From the NCBI GenBank assembly GCA_001896725.1, contig MPPA01000052.1:123342-187341 (forward strand): 64,000 bases of DNA. Direction: 5' to 3'. Shown one piece after another: positions 36,576 through 45,701 of the stretch. Every line of letters begins with the position of its first letter. Position 1 is the first letter of the stretch. Under the pieces are notes generated by a model. That model was given only the letters and a program-made list of their open reading frames with translations. It was not told where the DNA came from and did no database searches. This DNA is from Methanococcoides sp. EBM-47 (lineage in GTDB: Archaea > Halobacteriota > Methanosarcinia > Methanosarcinales > Methanosarcinaceae). The position numbers and the translations under genes are program-made.

Positions 36576-37616
36576 GTGACACAAGATCATCCCCTATACC
36601 TCGTCATTATCGGTTTCCAATCTGTACAGGAATACCTGGCATTGCATGTGCTGCTCTGCCTGATACCTGCCTTTTTCCTGGCCGGTGCTATTGCATCGCT
36701 TTTTTCAAAGGAATCAGTGCTGAAATATTTTGGTGCAGGTACACCAAAATATATCTCCTACTCAGTAGCAGCAGTATCTGGCTGCCTGCTTGCAGTATGC
36801 AGTTGTACTGTGCTACCATTGTTTGCAGGCATCTATAAAAAGGGAGCTGGCATAGGCCCGGCCACTACTTTTTTGTTCTCTGCACCTGCCATCAACATTC
36901 TTGCTATTGTTTATACTGCAAAGATCCTGGGTTATGACATAGGAGCTGCCAGGGCAGTGGGTGCAATTCTTCTCTCTATCATTATCGGACTGATAATGCA
37001 TGCGGCATATGAGAAGAACAACGTTGTACACAATGGGATCAAGACCTTTAACTCAGAAGAGCACGCTCACACCACACAGCTTTTCCTGTTGCTGCTGACA
37101 ATACTTGTTGTGCCTGAAATCATTAAGTCCTGGACAGCTCTTGCTTTGGTGGAGATCCCACTCATAGTGTTTACTGTGTACCTGTCCTTCAAGTGGTATT
37201 CTGAAGAGGAAAGAGCAAGCTGGATGCAAGAGACTTGGTTCCTTGTAAAGATGATCGCTCCATTGTTGCTCGTGGGTGTGTTCTTTGCGGGTATTCTGGT
37301 AGAACTGCTTCCTTCCGAAATAGTGGTCAAGTATGTGGGCAGTGGTAACCTGCTTTCGTACTTCATTGCTTCTGTTGCCGCTGCACTGATGTATTTCTCC
37401 ACACTTACAGAGGTCCCTATCATCAGTGCCCTGACATTGCTCGGCATGACTAAAGGCCCTGCTCTTTCAATGCTGCTCGCAGGTCCTGCACTGAGCCTTC
37501 CCAGTATGATCGTCATCTGTAGAATTATGGGAGTTCAAAAGGGACTTTCATATACCGGACTTGTGGTCATAATGGCAATGATCTCAGGGATCGTATTTGA
37601 CCATTATGTACTTTGA
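36576..37616 (+). CDS. Permease, DUF318/ArsP-like (COG0701)
   Basis: A 346-residue membrane protein with about eight to ten helices in two halves. Family motifs: SGCLLAVCSCTVLPLFAGIYKKGAG, with the Cys pair, TFLFSAPAINILA, and in the second half STLTEVPIISAL and LLAGPALSLPSMIV. Relatives export organoarsenicals or are linked to metal and thiol stress, but substrate here is unknown. The frame is open to an ATG at 36549; since that ATG abuts the TATA box and overlaps an operator, I prefer the GTG at 36576. It is followed by a 53-codon ORF and a CXXC thioredoxin. Confidence 0.85.
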   Translation: MTQDHPLYLVIIGFQSVQEYLALHVLLCLIPAFFLAGAIASLFSKESVLKYFGAGTPKYISYSVAAVSGCLLAVCSCTVLPLFAGIYKKGAGIGPATTFLFSAPAINILAIVYTAKILGYDIGAARAVGAILLSIIIGLIMHAAYEKNNVVHNGIKTFNSEEHAHTTQLFLLLLTILVVPEIIKSWTALALVEIPLIVFTVYLSFKWYSEEERASWMQETWFLVKMIAPLLLVGVFFAGILVELLPSEIVVKYVGSGNLLSYFIASVAAALMYFSTLTEVPIISALTLLGMTKGPALSMLLAGPALSLPSMIVICRIMGVQKGLSYTGLVVIMAMISGIVFDHYVL

Positions 37617-37630
37617 CAAGATGTGGATAC

Positions 37631-37792
37631 ATGTGCTTGCTGATCATTTCTTCACGGGACAAAGAAGCTCTGGACGTATTGAATGCTGGGATCGTAAGAG
37701 TTGAATATGATAGAAAAAGCGTTCTCTGCAAAATAAGGGCTAACATACCTGATGCAGATGAACTGATAGCAATACCGAAAAGAGGTTACTGA
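37631..37792 (+). CDS. Small uncharacterised ORF (53 aa) between permease and CXXC protein
   Basis: An ATG-initiated frame 14 bases after the permease stop and 48 bases before the next ATG. The product begins MCLLIISSRDKEALDVLNAG and ends DADELIAIPKRGY, an alternating hydrophobic/charged pattern that looks protein-like. There are two cysteines but no CXXC. No family is recognised. A short GTGG precedes the ATG. Position in the operon supports it; its length does not. Confidence 0.5.
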   Translation: MCLLIISSRDKEALDVLNAGIVRVEYDRKSVLCKIRANIPDADELIAIPKRGY

Positions 37793-37840
37793 AATATAGT
37801 GTATAGATTTGTGTATATATGATATTAGAAAGGTGATAAC

Positions 37841-38077
37841 ATGAAAATAGAGGTCCTTGGAACCGGTTGTGCTAAATGCAAGAAAACAAAAGAGATCGTT
37901 GAGCAGGCAGTTACCGAACTTGGTATCTCTGCTGAGATAATGAAGGTTGAGGACATGAACATTGCGCTTGGCTATGGTGTGATGATCACCCCCGCTGTTG
38001 TGATCGATGGTGATGTAAAGATAGTTGGCAAGGTACCGACAGTTGAAAAAGTTAAGGAATGGTTAACAAAAAAATAA
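37841..38077 (+). CDS. Redox-active disulfide protein (mini-thioredoxin, CXXC)
   Basis: A 78-residue thioredoxin-fold protein of the 'redox-active disulfide protein 2' family. The active site is GTGCAKCKKT (Cys11 and Cys14 by position in the sequence), with the conserved cis-proline region VMITPAVVIDGDVKIVGKVPT. Such proteins frequently accompany COG0701 permeases, suggesting a role in reducing the substrate or the permease Cys pair (inference). A GAAAGGTGA ribosome-binding site precedes the ATG. Confidence 0.92.
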   Translation: MKIEVLGTGCAKCKKTKEIVEQAVTELGISAEIMKVEDMNIALGYGVMITPAVVIDGDVKIVGKVPTVEKVKEWLTKK

Positions 38078-38427
38078 ATGAAGAGTAGACCAAGGCAGGT
38101 GAATTTAAAATGGAAAATGTGGCACAAATGCGCATGTGAAACTGCTACCATTGAACTGTATACATTGGCAGAGGCTGTAATGTTTTCCTAGTGACAAATA
38201 AAGTAACTGATGAGCCACTAAAATAGGAAAAGGTTACATCCGCACACAGTTGCATAGAGCCGCATTGCCCATTTGTCTTCTTTTTTTAATTATTCATAAA
38301 TAATGAGGATGCATTTCGGACCTGTACTTTTCTGAAAATACTGGAAGAACTAATGACTGTAATGAGTTCAGATATCTTTTTAAGACATTATCATAATATG
38401 TGAGGGTGTATATTTCAGGAAGATATC
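38078..38427. other. Intergenic region upstream of the DUF1538 operon
   Basis: About 350 bases without a gene. A T-run near 38283-38289 could terminate the permease/CXXC transcript. The promoter of the DUF1538 genes must lie at the right end, where AT-rich sequence (38370-38400) precedes a GAGGG-containing leader. No dyad was recognised. Confidence 0.5.
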
Positions 38428-39123
38428 ATGATCCAGGACTTCAAAGAAACGTATAAGGAAGTACTACAGGCAACATTACCATTGACAACAGCAATTCTGC
38501 TCATCATGCTGCTGTTCATGGGTGTGAACCCGATTCTTTTGAAAACCTTTCTTAAAGGAGCTGTATTTGTTATATTTGGTATGGGTCTTTTTTTGATGGG
38601 TGTGAAATTGGGAATGTTACCAATTGGTGAATCCATCGGAGCTAATCTGCCAAAGCACGGGTCTGTATTATTTATATTCATAGTGGGGTTCCTACTCTCC
38701 TTTATGGTAACGGTAGCTGAACCGGATGTAAGGGTACTGAGCACTGTAATCGAATCTGTTTCAGAAAGTAGTATACAAGGCAATACAATGATATTCTCTA
38801 TATCATTGGGTGTAGGCTTCTTTGTAGCTGCATCTTTACTCAGGATAATTTATGAAGTTTCTCTTAACCATATGCTATTTGTTGGTTACCTGATCGTGGT
38901 TTTATTGGCCTTTATAACACCTGCCGAGTATCTTGCAATAGCCTATGACTCAGGCGGTGTGACCACAGGTCCAGTAACAGTACCTGTGATATTGGCCCTT
39001 GGAGTTGGAATATCTTCTGTCCTTAGAGGCAAGACCGAACTTTCAGAAAGTTATGGCCTGTTAGGACTTGCATCGCTTGGTCCTATTTTAAGCTTGATGA
39101 TCTTAGGGATCCTGTCACATTAA
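38428..39123 (+). CDS. DUF1538 membrane protein, first half-size unit
   Basis: A 231-residue protein with about six to seven helices. DUF1538 motifs: GAVFVIFGMGLFLMGVKLGMLPIGE, VAEPDVRVLSTVIE and YDSGGVTTGPVTVPVILALGVG. Many bacterial DUF1538 proteins carry two such units in one chain; here the units are separate genes, and the next gene (39133) repeats the same motif order. Transport function is suspected for the family but not demonstrated. Confidence 0.88.
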   Translation: MIQDFKETYKEVLQATLPLTTAILLIMLLFMGVNPILLKTFLKGAVFVIFGMGLFLMGVKLGMLPIGESIGANLPKHGSVLFIFIVGFLLSFMVTVAEPDVRVLSTVIESVSESSIQGNTMIFSISLGVGFFVAASLLRIIYEVSLNHMLFVGYLIVVLLAFITPAEYLAIAYDSGGVTTGPVTVPVILALGVGISSVLRGKTELSESYGLLGLASLGPILSLMILGILSH

Positions 39124-39132
39124 GGAGGATAT

Positions 39133-39837
39133 ATGCAAGGGATTGTAGACGTCACGGGTGAGGTCATTCTGGCGATCATACCTATATTGATATTTTTCAT
39201 TTTTTTCCAGCTAAGATATTTGAAACTTCCTTCCTTTGAGGTAACTAAGGTCCTGGTGGGCCTGTTAATTACAGCTATAGGGATGATATTATTCCTCTAT
39301 GGAGTTTATAATGGATTTTACCCGGTCGGCTTTGAGATAGGAGAATTCCTTGGCAGCATTGAACAAATGTGGATCCTGATACCAATTGGTTTTGTCCTTG
39401 GTTTTCTGACAGCATTTGCCGAACCTGCTGTGCGTGTGCTCTGTTATCAGGTAGAGAGATCTTCGAGTGGATATATACGAGCAAAACTTATGCTTTATAC
39501 TTTATCTCTTGGTGTTGCGGTATTTGTTGCCATCGGGATGGCAAAGATCGTCTATGGGATACCATTTCTATATATCATCACTCCTGGATATGTGTTAGCT
39601 TTGGTGCTATTATGGCTATCTGATAAAGATTTTATTGGTATTGCCTTTGATGCTGGAGGAGTTGCCACCGGCCCTATGGCCGTGTCGTTTCTCATGTCAA
39701 TGCTTGTGGGTATGGCTTCTTCACACAGTGAAAGAGATGCTGTAGTGGACGGTTTCGGAATTGTTGCATTAGTGGCCTTGGCACCTATCATATTTATTAT
39801 GCTTCTTGGTGTATATGTGAAATATAAGAGGAGATGA
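39133..39837 (+). CDS. DUF1538 membrane protein, second half-size unit
   Basis: A 234-residue paralogue of the preceding gene, ten bases downstream with AGGAGG in the gap. Matching motifs: GMILFLYGVYNGFYPVGFEIGE, FAEPAVRVLCYQVE and FDAGGVATGPMAVSFLMSMLVGMAS. The two proteins probably form a heterodimer equivalent to the fused bacterial protein. It ends four bases before the PII-like ATG. Confidence 0.88.
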   Translation: MQGIVDVTGEVILAIIPILIFFIFFQLRYLKLPSFEVTKVLVGLLITAIGMILFLYGVYNGFYPVGFEIGEFLGSIEQMWILIPIGFVLGFLTAFAEPAVRVLCYQVERSSSGYIRAKLMLYTLSLGVAVFVAIGMAKIVYGIPFLYIITPGYVLALVLLWLSDKDFIGIAFDAGGVATGPMAVSFLMSMLVGMASSHSERDAVVDGFGIVALVALAPIIFIMLLGVYVKYKRR

Positions 39838-39841
39838 GGCA

Positions 39842-40195
39842 ATGTCACAAGAAAATTCATTTTCATTAATAGTAACGATTGTAAAAAAAGGCTGGGGAGA
39901 CAAAGTCGTAAACGCTTCAAAAAAAGCAGGTGCCAGAGGTGGTACTATTATGTATGGGCGTGGTACCGGCATACATGAGAACAAAAGCCTGCTTGGTTTA
40001 ATGATAGAGCCTGAAAAGGAGATAGTTCTGACAATAATTGAATCCGAAATGGCAGATAAGATAGTAGGAGCGATAAAAAAATCCATAGGTATAAATGAAC
40101 CGGGATACGGGATAGGATTCATTGTGCCATTGAAAAGTATATTTGGTGCCCAGATCCTATGTCCTCAGGACTGTTCATCAGAGGATGGAAAGTGA
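39842..40195 (+). CDS. PII-like signal protein linked to DUF1538
   Basis: A 117-residue PII-superfamily protein. Start SLIVTIVKKGWGDKVVNASKKAGARGGTIMYGRGTG matches the first beta-alpha-beta unit and the base of the T-loop; the T-loop stretch GIHENKSLLGLMIEPEKE lacks the uridylylated Tyr of GlnB. The C-terminus has four extra residues pairs with two Cys (LCPQDC). Trimeric PII proteins bind nucleotides and gate transporters; here the DUF1538 pair is the likely target (inference from the 4-nt spacing). Confidence 0.88.
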   Translation: MSQENSFSLIVTIVKKGWGDKVVNASKKAGARGGTIMYGRGTGIHENKSLLGLMIEPEKEIVLTIIESEMADKIVGAIKKSIGINEPGYGIGFIVPLKSIFGAQILCPQDCSSEDGK

Positions 40196-40317
40196 TCCAT
40201 GTTCTTTGACATCCTTTCAGATATTCAAGTGAACAGTTTTCTGGATATACTCCCATGAACCTTTTGGTTTAAAGAAAATGAAAAAAGAGCAAGGAACATA
40301 GGGTCTTACCTCTATCT

Positions 40318-41742
40318 TTACAGGTTATCTCTGGCCCATTGTGCCCCTGCTTCCAATACATTCTTGTTGATATCGATGAGTTTCTGCTTACCTGCAAAGT
40401 TCTCTGCCAGCGCCTCAGCAAACACATCTGTGGGAAGTTTTGTGATACCCAGTTCTTTTAAAACTCCAATCATCACTGTGTTTGCGGCCTTCTCTGCTTT
40501 GGCCTTGCAGGCTATCTCCATGGCAGGCACTGCAATACATGTTACTCCTTCTGGAATGGGATAATCCCCTATGGTCGAGTCATAAAGTATGACCCCGCCA
40601 GCTTTTACGTTCATGGCGAACTTCTCCAGAGAAGGGCGGTTCATTGCGATCAATATATTTGATTCGTATACTATTGGTGATCCTATGGCAGACCCTGAGA
40701 TCACCACAGAACAATTAGCTGTGCCTCCTCTTTGCTCTGGCCCGTACGACGGATACCACGAAACATGCCTCTGTGCTCTGCATGCTGCTTTTGCAAGTAT
40801 GAGCCCAAGGCTTAGCACACCTTGTCCGCCAAAGCCTGCAACCTTTATCAACACCTGCCCAAAATCAGGATCGTCCACAGCATCGGGGGACGCTTCTGTG
40901 TCAAGGTTGAAAGCCTTGTCTATGGACCCTTTTGTAAAATCACTTACACTACGGCACAATGTCTCCACTTCATCTGACCTGTCCCTAAAATTACCTAGAG
41001 GGAATTCCTTTTCCATCTGTTCGTTCACAAACCTGGTACTTGATCCGGCATCCTGTTTAAGGTTCGTGGGACAAGTGGAAAGCACTTCCACAAAGGCATA
41101 GCCTTTACCGTCACGCTGGACCTCCAGAGCTTTCCTTACAGCTTTACGAGCCTTGCGGATATGAGATATATCTGAAACAGATACCCTTTCTATGAATACA
41201 GGTGCCTGAAGACTATTGAGCAGCTCGCACATGTGCAGAGGATAACCCGCATACCTGGGATCACGTCCGGTGGGGCATGTAACTGTTTTTTCACCAATGA
41301 GAGTGGTCGGTGCCATTTGGCCCCCTGTCATGCCATAGACAGTGTTGTTCACAAAGAACACAGCTATCTTTTCCCCACGGTTGGCGGCCTGGATGGTCTC
41401 ATTAAGACCAATGGATGCAAGATCACCATCTCCCTGGTAAGAAATAACGACTGCATGATCGAGGGCCCTGGAGACACCGGTACCTACTGCAGGAGCACGA
41501 CCATGTGCGACCTGTAAGTTCCCGCAATCAAAATAATAATAAGCGAACACTGCACAGCCCACGGGGCTGATCATCACTGTTCGGTCCTGAATGCCCAGAT
41601 CGCCCAATGCCTCACCTATAAGCTTGTGCAGTATACCATGACCACAACCTGGGCAATAGTGAGTGGCAGTGGGAGCAGCTCCTCCTTTTCTAGGGAATTC
41701 GGCATAAAGACCGGCTGGTCTGCCTATGACCTTTTCTTTCAT
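40318..41742 (-). CDS. 2-oxoacid:ferredoxin oxidoreductase, fused beta-gamma subunit
   Basis: A 474-residue fusion. The N-terminal beta domain (about 1-280) binds TPP and iron-sulfur: [54 protein letters not shown]. The C-terminal gamma domain (about 295-474) begins [19 protein letters not shown] and has [19 protein letters not shown]. With the adjacent alpha and ferredoxin subunits it would interconvert a 2-oxoacid and its acyl-CoA. The family assignment is most like the branched-chain (Vor/3-methyl-2-oxobutanoate) enzymes; 2-oxoglutarate or aromatic substrates cannot be excluded. Confidence 0.9.
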   Translation of the reverse strand: MKEKVIGRPAGLYAEFPRKGGAAPTATHYCPGCGHGILHKLIGEALGDLGIQDRTVMISPVGCAVFAYYYFDCGNLQVAHGRAPAVGTGVSRALDHAVVISYQGDGDLASIGLNETIQAANRGEKIAVFFVNNTVYGMTGGQMAPTTLIGEKTVTCPTGRDPRYAGYPLHMCELLNSLQAPVFIERVSVSDISHIRKARKAVRKALEVQRDGKGYAFVEVLSTCPTNLKQDAGSSTRFVNEQMEKEFPLGNFRDRSDEVETLCRSVSDFTKGSIDKAFNLDTEASPDAVDDPDFGQVLIKVAGFGGQGVLSLGLILAKAACRAQRHVSWYPSYGPEQRGGTANCSVVISGSAIGSPIVYESNILIAMNRPSLEKFAMNVKAGGVILYDSTIGDYPIPEGVTCIAVPAMEIACKAKAEKAANTVMIGVLKELGITKLPTDVFAEALAENFAGKQKLIDINKNVLEAGAQWARDNL

Positions 41743-42803
41743 GTTGAGCCTCCTTTTGCAATCTCTTCTATCTTTTGCATCACCTGGTCAAAAGTTATCA
41801 GGTTCCCTCCAAGCCTGTTCACAAGCTCAACAGGCCGCATACAACGTGTTGCAAGCAGGACATCCTCCCTCATCTGCCCATTGCTCATTTCCACACAGAT
41901 GAACGTGCTATCTCCTGTCTGTGCTAACTTGAACAACTCCTTTGCAGGGAAGGGGAAAAGAGTGATGGGCCTGAAAAGGCCAACCTTTATTCCTTTATTT
42001 CTTGCCTGCTCCACAGCGGACCGGCAGATACGGCTGCTGATACCGTACGAAACAAGGATGATGTCAGCATCTTCCATCATATATTTTTCATAGGCAACTT
42101 CCTGATGCTCAATGAGCTCATATTTTTTCTGCAGCCTGTTGTTGAAATCTTCAAGCTGTTCAAAATCAAGGAAAATGGAAGTTATCAGGTTCTGACGAGT
42201 TTGGGAGGTAGCAGCCACTGCCCAGGAAGTATCTACTTGCGGCTGTACTGCATTTGTGGGGAACTTCAGTGGTTCCACCATCTGACCCAGCACACCGTCT
42301 GCAAGGACAACTGCAGGATTACGATATTTAAAGGATAGTTCAAAAGCCTTTATGGTAAGATCGCACATCTCCTGCACGGAATTGGGAGCAAGGACTATGT
42401 TCTTGTAGTTACCATGTCCTCCCCCCTTAACGATCTGATTATAATCAGCCTGCTCCGGGCCAATATTGCCAAGACCAGGTCCTGCTCTCATTATATCCAC
42501 TATCACACAGGGTAGTTCTGCACCTGCGAGATATGAGATGCCCTCCTGTTTAAGGCTGATGCCCGGGCCCGATGAAGCTGTCATCACCCTGTGACCAGCT
42601 GAAGCACCCCCATATACCATATTTATAGCCGCTTCTTCTGATTCCGCCTGCACGAACTTCCTGCCCAGCATAGGAAAATAGAAGGATGCTTCGTGCAATA
42701 TCTCACTGGCAGGAGTGATCGGGTATCCAAAGTAGCAGTCACAACCTGCATACAATGCTCCAATGATGACCGCAGTATTGCCTTTTATTAATTGTGTTAC
42801 CAT
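41739..42803 (-). CDS. 2-oxoacid:ferredoxin oxidoreductase alpha subunit
   Basis: A 354-residue subunit with domains I and [66 protein letters not shown], then [14 protein letters not shown] near the C-terminus. The ATG at 42803 has GAGGAGAG six bases upstream; an ATG at 42830 overlaps the ferredoxin stop and is an alternative. It overlaps the beta-gamma gene by 4 nt. Confidence 0.92.
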   Translation of the reverse strand: MVTQLIKGNTAVIIGALYAGCDCYFGYPITPASEILHEASFYFPMLGRKFVQAESEEAAINMVYGGASAGHRVMTASSGPGISLKQEGISYLAGAELPCVIVDIMRAGPGLGNIGPEQADYNQIVKGGGHGNYKNIVLAPNSVQEMCDLTIKAFELSFKYRNPAVVLADGVLGQMVEPLKFPTNAVQPQVDTSWAVAATSQTRQNLITSIFLDFEQLEDFNNRLQKKYELIEHQEVAYEKYMMEDADIILVSYGISSRICRSAVEQARNKGIKVGLFRPITLFPFPAKELFKLAQTGDSTFICVEMSNGQMREDVLLATRCMRPVELVNRLGGNLITFDQVMQKIEEIAKGGST

Positions 42804-42826
42804 GATGGACTCTCCTCGAAGCCTAC

Positions 42827-43066
42827 TCATTCCTTGAGGGGAATATGTACCTCTATTGCCAGAGGCTCAGGACATGTGTAGTAGCAGTTAGCACATCCTA
42901 TACACCCAAAGCCCACATACTCCACATAGTGGTATCCTCTTTCATTGAGACATTCGCTCATCCGAAGTACACCTTTTGGGCAGGATATTATACAACGTCC
43001 GCATGCTTTGCACTCCAACGTATTTATTACCGGGTAAGGGTCCTTTTTTTCCATTAGATCCGACAT
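42827..43066 (-). CDS. 2-oxoacid oxidoreductase ferredoxin-like (delta) subunit
   Basis: A 79-residue protein with two 4Fe-4S motifs, [16 protein letters not shown] and [17 protein letters not shown]. It is the electron exit of the oxidoreductase encoded next to it and is the first gene after a 159-base gap that probably contains a promoter. Confidence 0.93.
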   Translation of the reverse strand: MSDLMEKKDPYPVINTLECKACGRCIISCPKGVLRMSECLNERGYHYVEYVGFGCIGCANCYYTCPEPLAIEVHIPLKE

Positions 43067-43225
43067 TATTTCAAGCCTCTGACACTCAAGATGCGTTGAT
43101 CAGCAAATCCCAGCATCTAAAAAACAATGGCTGTGTTGTAACGGCCATTTATGTTTGTCGATTTCTGTATCCTTGGCATTTGCTACTAACATATAATTAT
43201 AAATAGTTCACCACAGAAGGCCTCT
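43067..43225 (-). promoter_or_regulatory. Leader/promoter region before the oxidoreductase genes
   Basis: On the minus strand a strong TATA-like run (ATTTATAATTATAT, about 43188-43202) lies about 120-135 bases upstream of the ferredoxin-subunit start, predicting a leader of some 95 bases. Within that leader, AATGGC (43126-43131) and GCCATT (43144-43149) can pair around a 12-base loop. This suggests an internal promoter after the acyl-CoA synthetase gene. Confidence 0.45.
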
Positions 43226-44896
43226 TTATTGACCTTTGTCCTTGTCACGTATCTCCACACGCCTGATCTTGCCGCTGATGGTCTTTGGCAATTCAGATAC
43301 AAATTCCACCACACGTGGGTATTTGTATGGGGCAGTGACCTTCTTCACATGCTCCTGCAATTCCTTCTTAAGCTCTTCGCTGGCTGTGTACTTCTTTGTA
43401 AGCACTATGGTAGCCTTGATCACCTGACCTCGTATTGGATCAGGAACACCGGTAATAGCGCATTCGAGCACTGCAGGGTGTTCTATTAATGCACTTTCCA
43501 CTTCGAAAGGACCAACCCTGTACCCTGATGTCTTGATGATGTCGTCTGCCCTGCCCACGAACCAGAAGTATCCATCTTCGTCCTTCCAGGCCATATCTCC
43601 TGTATGATAGTAGCCATCATGCCACACGTCTGCGGTCCTTTCGGGCTCTAAGCGATAACCTGTAAATATGCCAGGCGGCTTACTGGACCTCGTGTCTATA
43701 CATATCTCTCCTTCTTCACCCACTTCACATGCATTCCCCTGTGCATTCAGCAGTTCGATATCATATAAGGGAGAAGGCCTGCCCATGGAACCTGGTTTGG
43801 GTTCCATCCAGGGATATGTAGCCACGCTCACAATGGTCTCTGTCTGGCCAAAACCCTCCATGAGCTTCAAACCTGTAAGTTCAAGGAACTGCTCATAAAC
43901 CTCAGGATTTAAAGGTTCACCAGCAACAACACAATATTCAAGTTTGCTGAAATCATATTTGCTAAGGTCTTCTCTGATAAGGAACCGATATATAGTGGGG
44001 GGAGCACAGAAAGTAGTAACATTGTATTTTGCAGTGTTTTCCAGCATCTTATCTGCAGAGAACCTGTCATAATCATATACAAAGACCGCACTGCCTGCTA
44101 TCCATTGACCATATATCTTTCCCCAGATACATTTAGCCCATCCTGAATCTGCTACTGTATAGTGCAGACCACCATCTTTCACGTTCTGCCAGTATTTCGC
44201 AGTTATGATGTGTGCCAGAGGATACGCAAAATCATGTTGTACCATCTTTGGCAGACCAGTGGTACCCGATGAGAAATATAGAATCGAGATATCATTGTTA
44301 GTGGTCGCCTTCTCGCCTGTAGGGCGGTTGAAGTTCTCCGAGGCTGCTTCCATCTCAGTATTAAAATCGATCCAGCCCTTACGTTCCGTGCTCAGTACCA
44401 TTTTCTGTTCAAGGATGGAACTGCATTCCTTATGTGCGGCATCGATCTCGCCAAGTACATAATCGTCCCTGGTACATACTACCGCTTTTATATCCGCACG
44501 TTCTACGCGGTATACTATATCCTTTTTTGTAAGCATGTGAGTGGCAGGAACGGCTACAGCTCCTATCCTGTGCAGAGCAAGCAGGCAGAACCAGAACTCA
44601 TACCTGCTTTTAAGTATGAGCATTACATTGTCGCCTTTCCCTATACCATATTTGGTGAAAACGTTTGCTACCTTGTTGCTATAGTACTGCAGGTCCCTGA
44701 AATTGAAGACCGCTTCATTGCCGTTGTCATCACACCACACAAGGGCTTGTTTCTGTGGCTGCTGGGCGGCATAAACATCTACGACATCGTAGGAGAAATT
44801 GAAATTATCAGGGACATTGATGACAAGGTTTTTCTTAAAATCCTCATATGATTTAAAATCTGCAACAGGAACGAAACTATTTAGCAAAGAGGTCAT
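43226..44896 (-). CDS. AMP-forming acyl-CoA synthetase (medium/branched-chain type)
   Basis: A 556-residue ANL-family enzyme that activates a carboxylate to acyl-CoA. Core motifs: [66 protein letters not shown], and the C-terminal lysine motif [11 protein letters not shown]. It resembles the Methanosarcina acetivorans acyl-adenylate synthetase that prefers 2-methylbutyrate (family knowledge). Next to a 2-oxoacid:ferredoxin oxidoreductase, it could feed reductive carboxylation of isovalerate, isobutyrate or aryl acids to amino-acid precursors (inference). Confidence 0.9.
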   Translation of the reverse strand: MTSLLNSFVPVADFKSYEDFKKNLVINVPDNFNFSYDVVDVYAAQQPQKQALVWCDDNGNEAVFNFRDLQYYSNKVANVFTKYGIGKGDNVMLILKSRYEFWFCLLALHRIGAVAVPATHMLTKKDIVYRVERADIKAVVCTRDDYVLGEIDAAHKECSSILEQKMVLSTERKGWIDFNTEMEAASENFNRPTGEKATTNNDISILYFSSGTTGLPKMVQHDFAYPLAHIITAKYWQNVKDGGLHYTVADSGWAKCIWGKIYGQWIAGSAVFVYDYDRFSADKMLENTAKYNVTTFCAPPTIYRFLIREDLSKYDFSKLEYCVVAGEPLNPEVYEQFLELTGLKLMEGFGQTETIVSVATYPWMEPKPGSMGRPSPLYDIELLNAQGNACEVGEEGEICIDTRSSKPPGIFTGYRLEPERTADVWHDGYYHTGDMAWKDEDGYFWFVGRADDIIKTSGYRVGPFEVESALIEHPAVLECAITGVPDPIRGQVIKATIVLTKKYTASEELKKELQEHVKKVTAPYKYPRVVEFVSELPKTISGKIRRVEIRDKDKGQ

Positions 44897-44912
44897 GTTC
44901 TATCTCCTCCAC

Positions 44913-45473
44913 TTACATTATAATAGCAAGGAATTTTGCACTCTTCCCACCCACAGCAGCCATGCTATGTGGATAGTTGGAATCGAAGAATATGGAATCT
45001 CCTTCTTCAAGGACGATCTCATTATTATGGATGAACACCTTTAAAGTTCCCTCAAGCACAAAATTAAATTCCTGTCCTGGATGGGAGTTCATGGACATCT
45101 CTGTTCCCTCTGGTTTAGGTTCCACTTTAACCACAAAAGGCTCAGCTTTCTTGTGAACGAAATTGGAGGCAAGGCTCTGGTATTTGTACTCTTTCCTTCT
45201 TTCCACGCTGACACCTTTATCCTTACGTGTCACCGTAAAAACATGCATTCGTGGATCTTCACCTGTCAACAGCACCGACATGTCGACCTTAAGCCCACTG
45301 GAGATCCTATAAAGGATGCTGGCGGGAATATCTGTCTCACCGGCTTCGTAAATTTGATAGGAGCCAGTATCCATGTCCAATCTATCAGCCATTTCATCCA
45401 CCGAGATGTCGGATATTTCACGTAGCTCCTTAATACGATCTGCTATTTCTTTTATTTTTTCCTGCATGTTCAT
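44913..45473 (-). CDS. XRE-family regulator with C-terminal cupin sensor
   Basis: A 186-residue protein: HTH_3 domain (about 5-65: [34 protein letters not shown]) and a cupin_2 domain (about 110-186: [41 protein letters not shown]). The cupin should bind a small ligand. It is 16 bases upstream of the acyl-CoA synthetase start and probably controls that operon. Start ATG at 45473 or 45467, both after AAGGAAGG. Confidence 0.9.
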   Translation of the reverse strand: MNMQEKIKEIADRIKELREISDISVDEMADRLDMDTGSYQIYEAGETDIPASILYRISSGLKVDMSVLLTGEDPRMHVFTVTRKDKGVSVERRKEYKYQSLASNFVHKKAEPFVVKVEPKPEGTEMSMNSHPGQEFNFVLEGTLKVFIHNNEIVLEEGDSIFFDSNYPHSMAAVGGKSAKFLAIIM

Positions 45474-45545
45474 CAGCCTTCCTTTTCTTGTAAATCCCTT
45501 AGATATCACAGTTTTTGGCCAACTAGGATAGGATCATTACAATTT

Positions 45546-45557
45546 ACTCAGCTGAGT
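45546..45557. promoter_or_regulatory. Palindrome ACTCAGCTGAGT between divergent genes
   Basis: A perfect 12-bp palindrome 73-84 bases upstream of the XRE-cupin start, in the intergenic region shared with the isoprenol kinase gene. It is a plausible operator for the XRE-cupin regulator. Confidence 0.4.
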
Positions 45558-45701
45558 TAAAATCTTCTATTATTTCAATCATTCCGTTTAGTATACCAGT
45601 ACCAATGCATTTGTTCACAGATTTTTTAAAACATGGTTTTGTTCCCAGAAAGACACATCACAAATATATATGTTCTTTGACATATGTGCAACAGTTTTGG
45701 A

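Noticed and set aside
40318-41742. Pyruvate:ferredoxin oxidoreductase assignment for the OOR genes
   Set aside because: The beta-gamma fusion, the separate small ferredoxin subunit and the acyl-CoA synthetase neighbour fit a branched-chain/other 2-oxoacid enzyme better; exact substrate left open.
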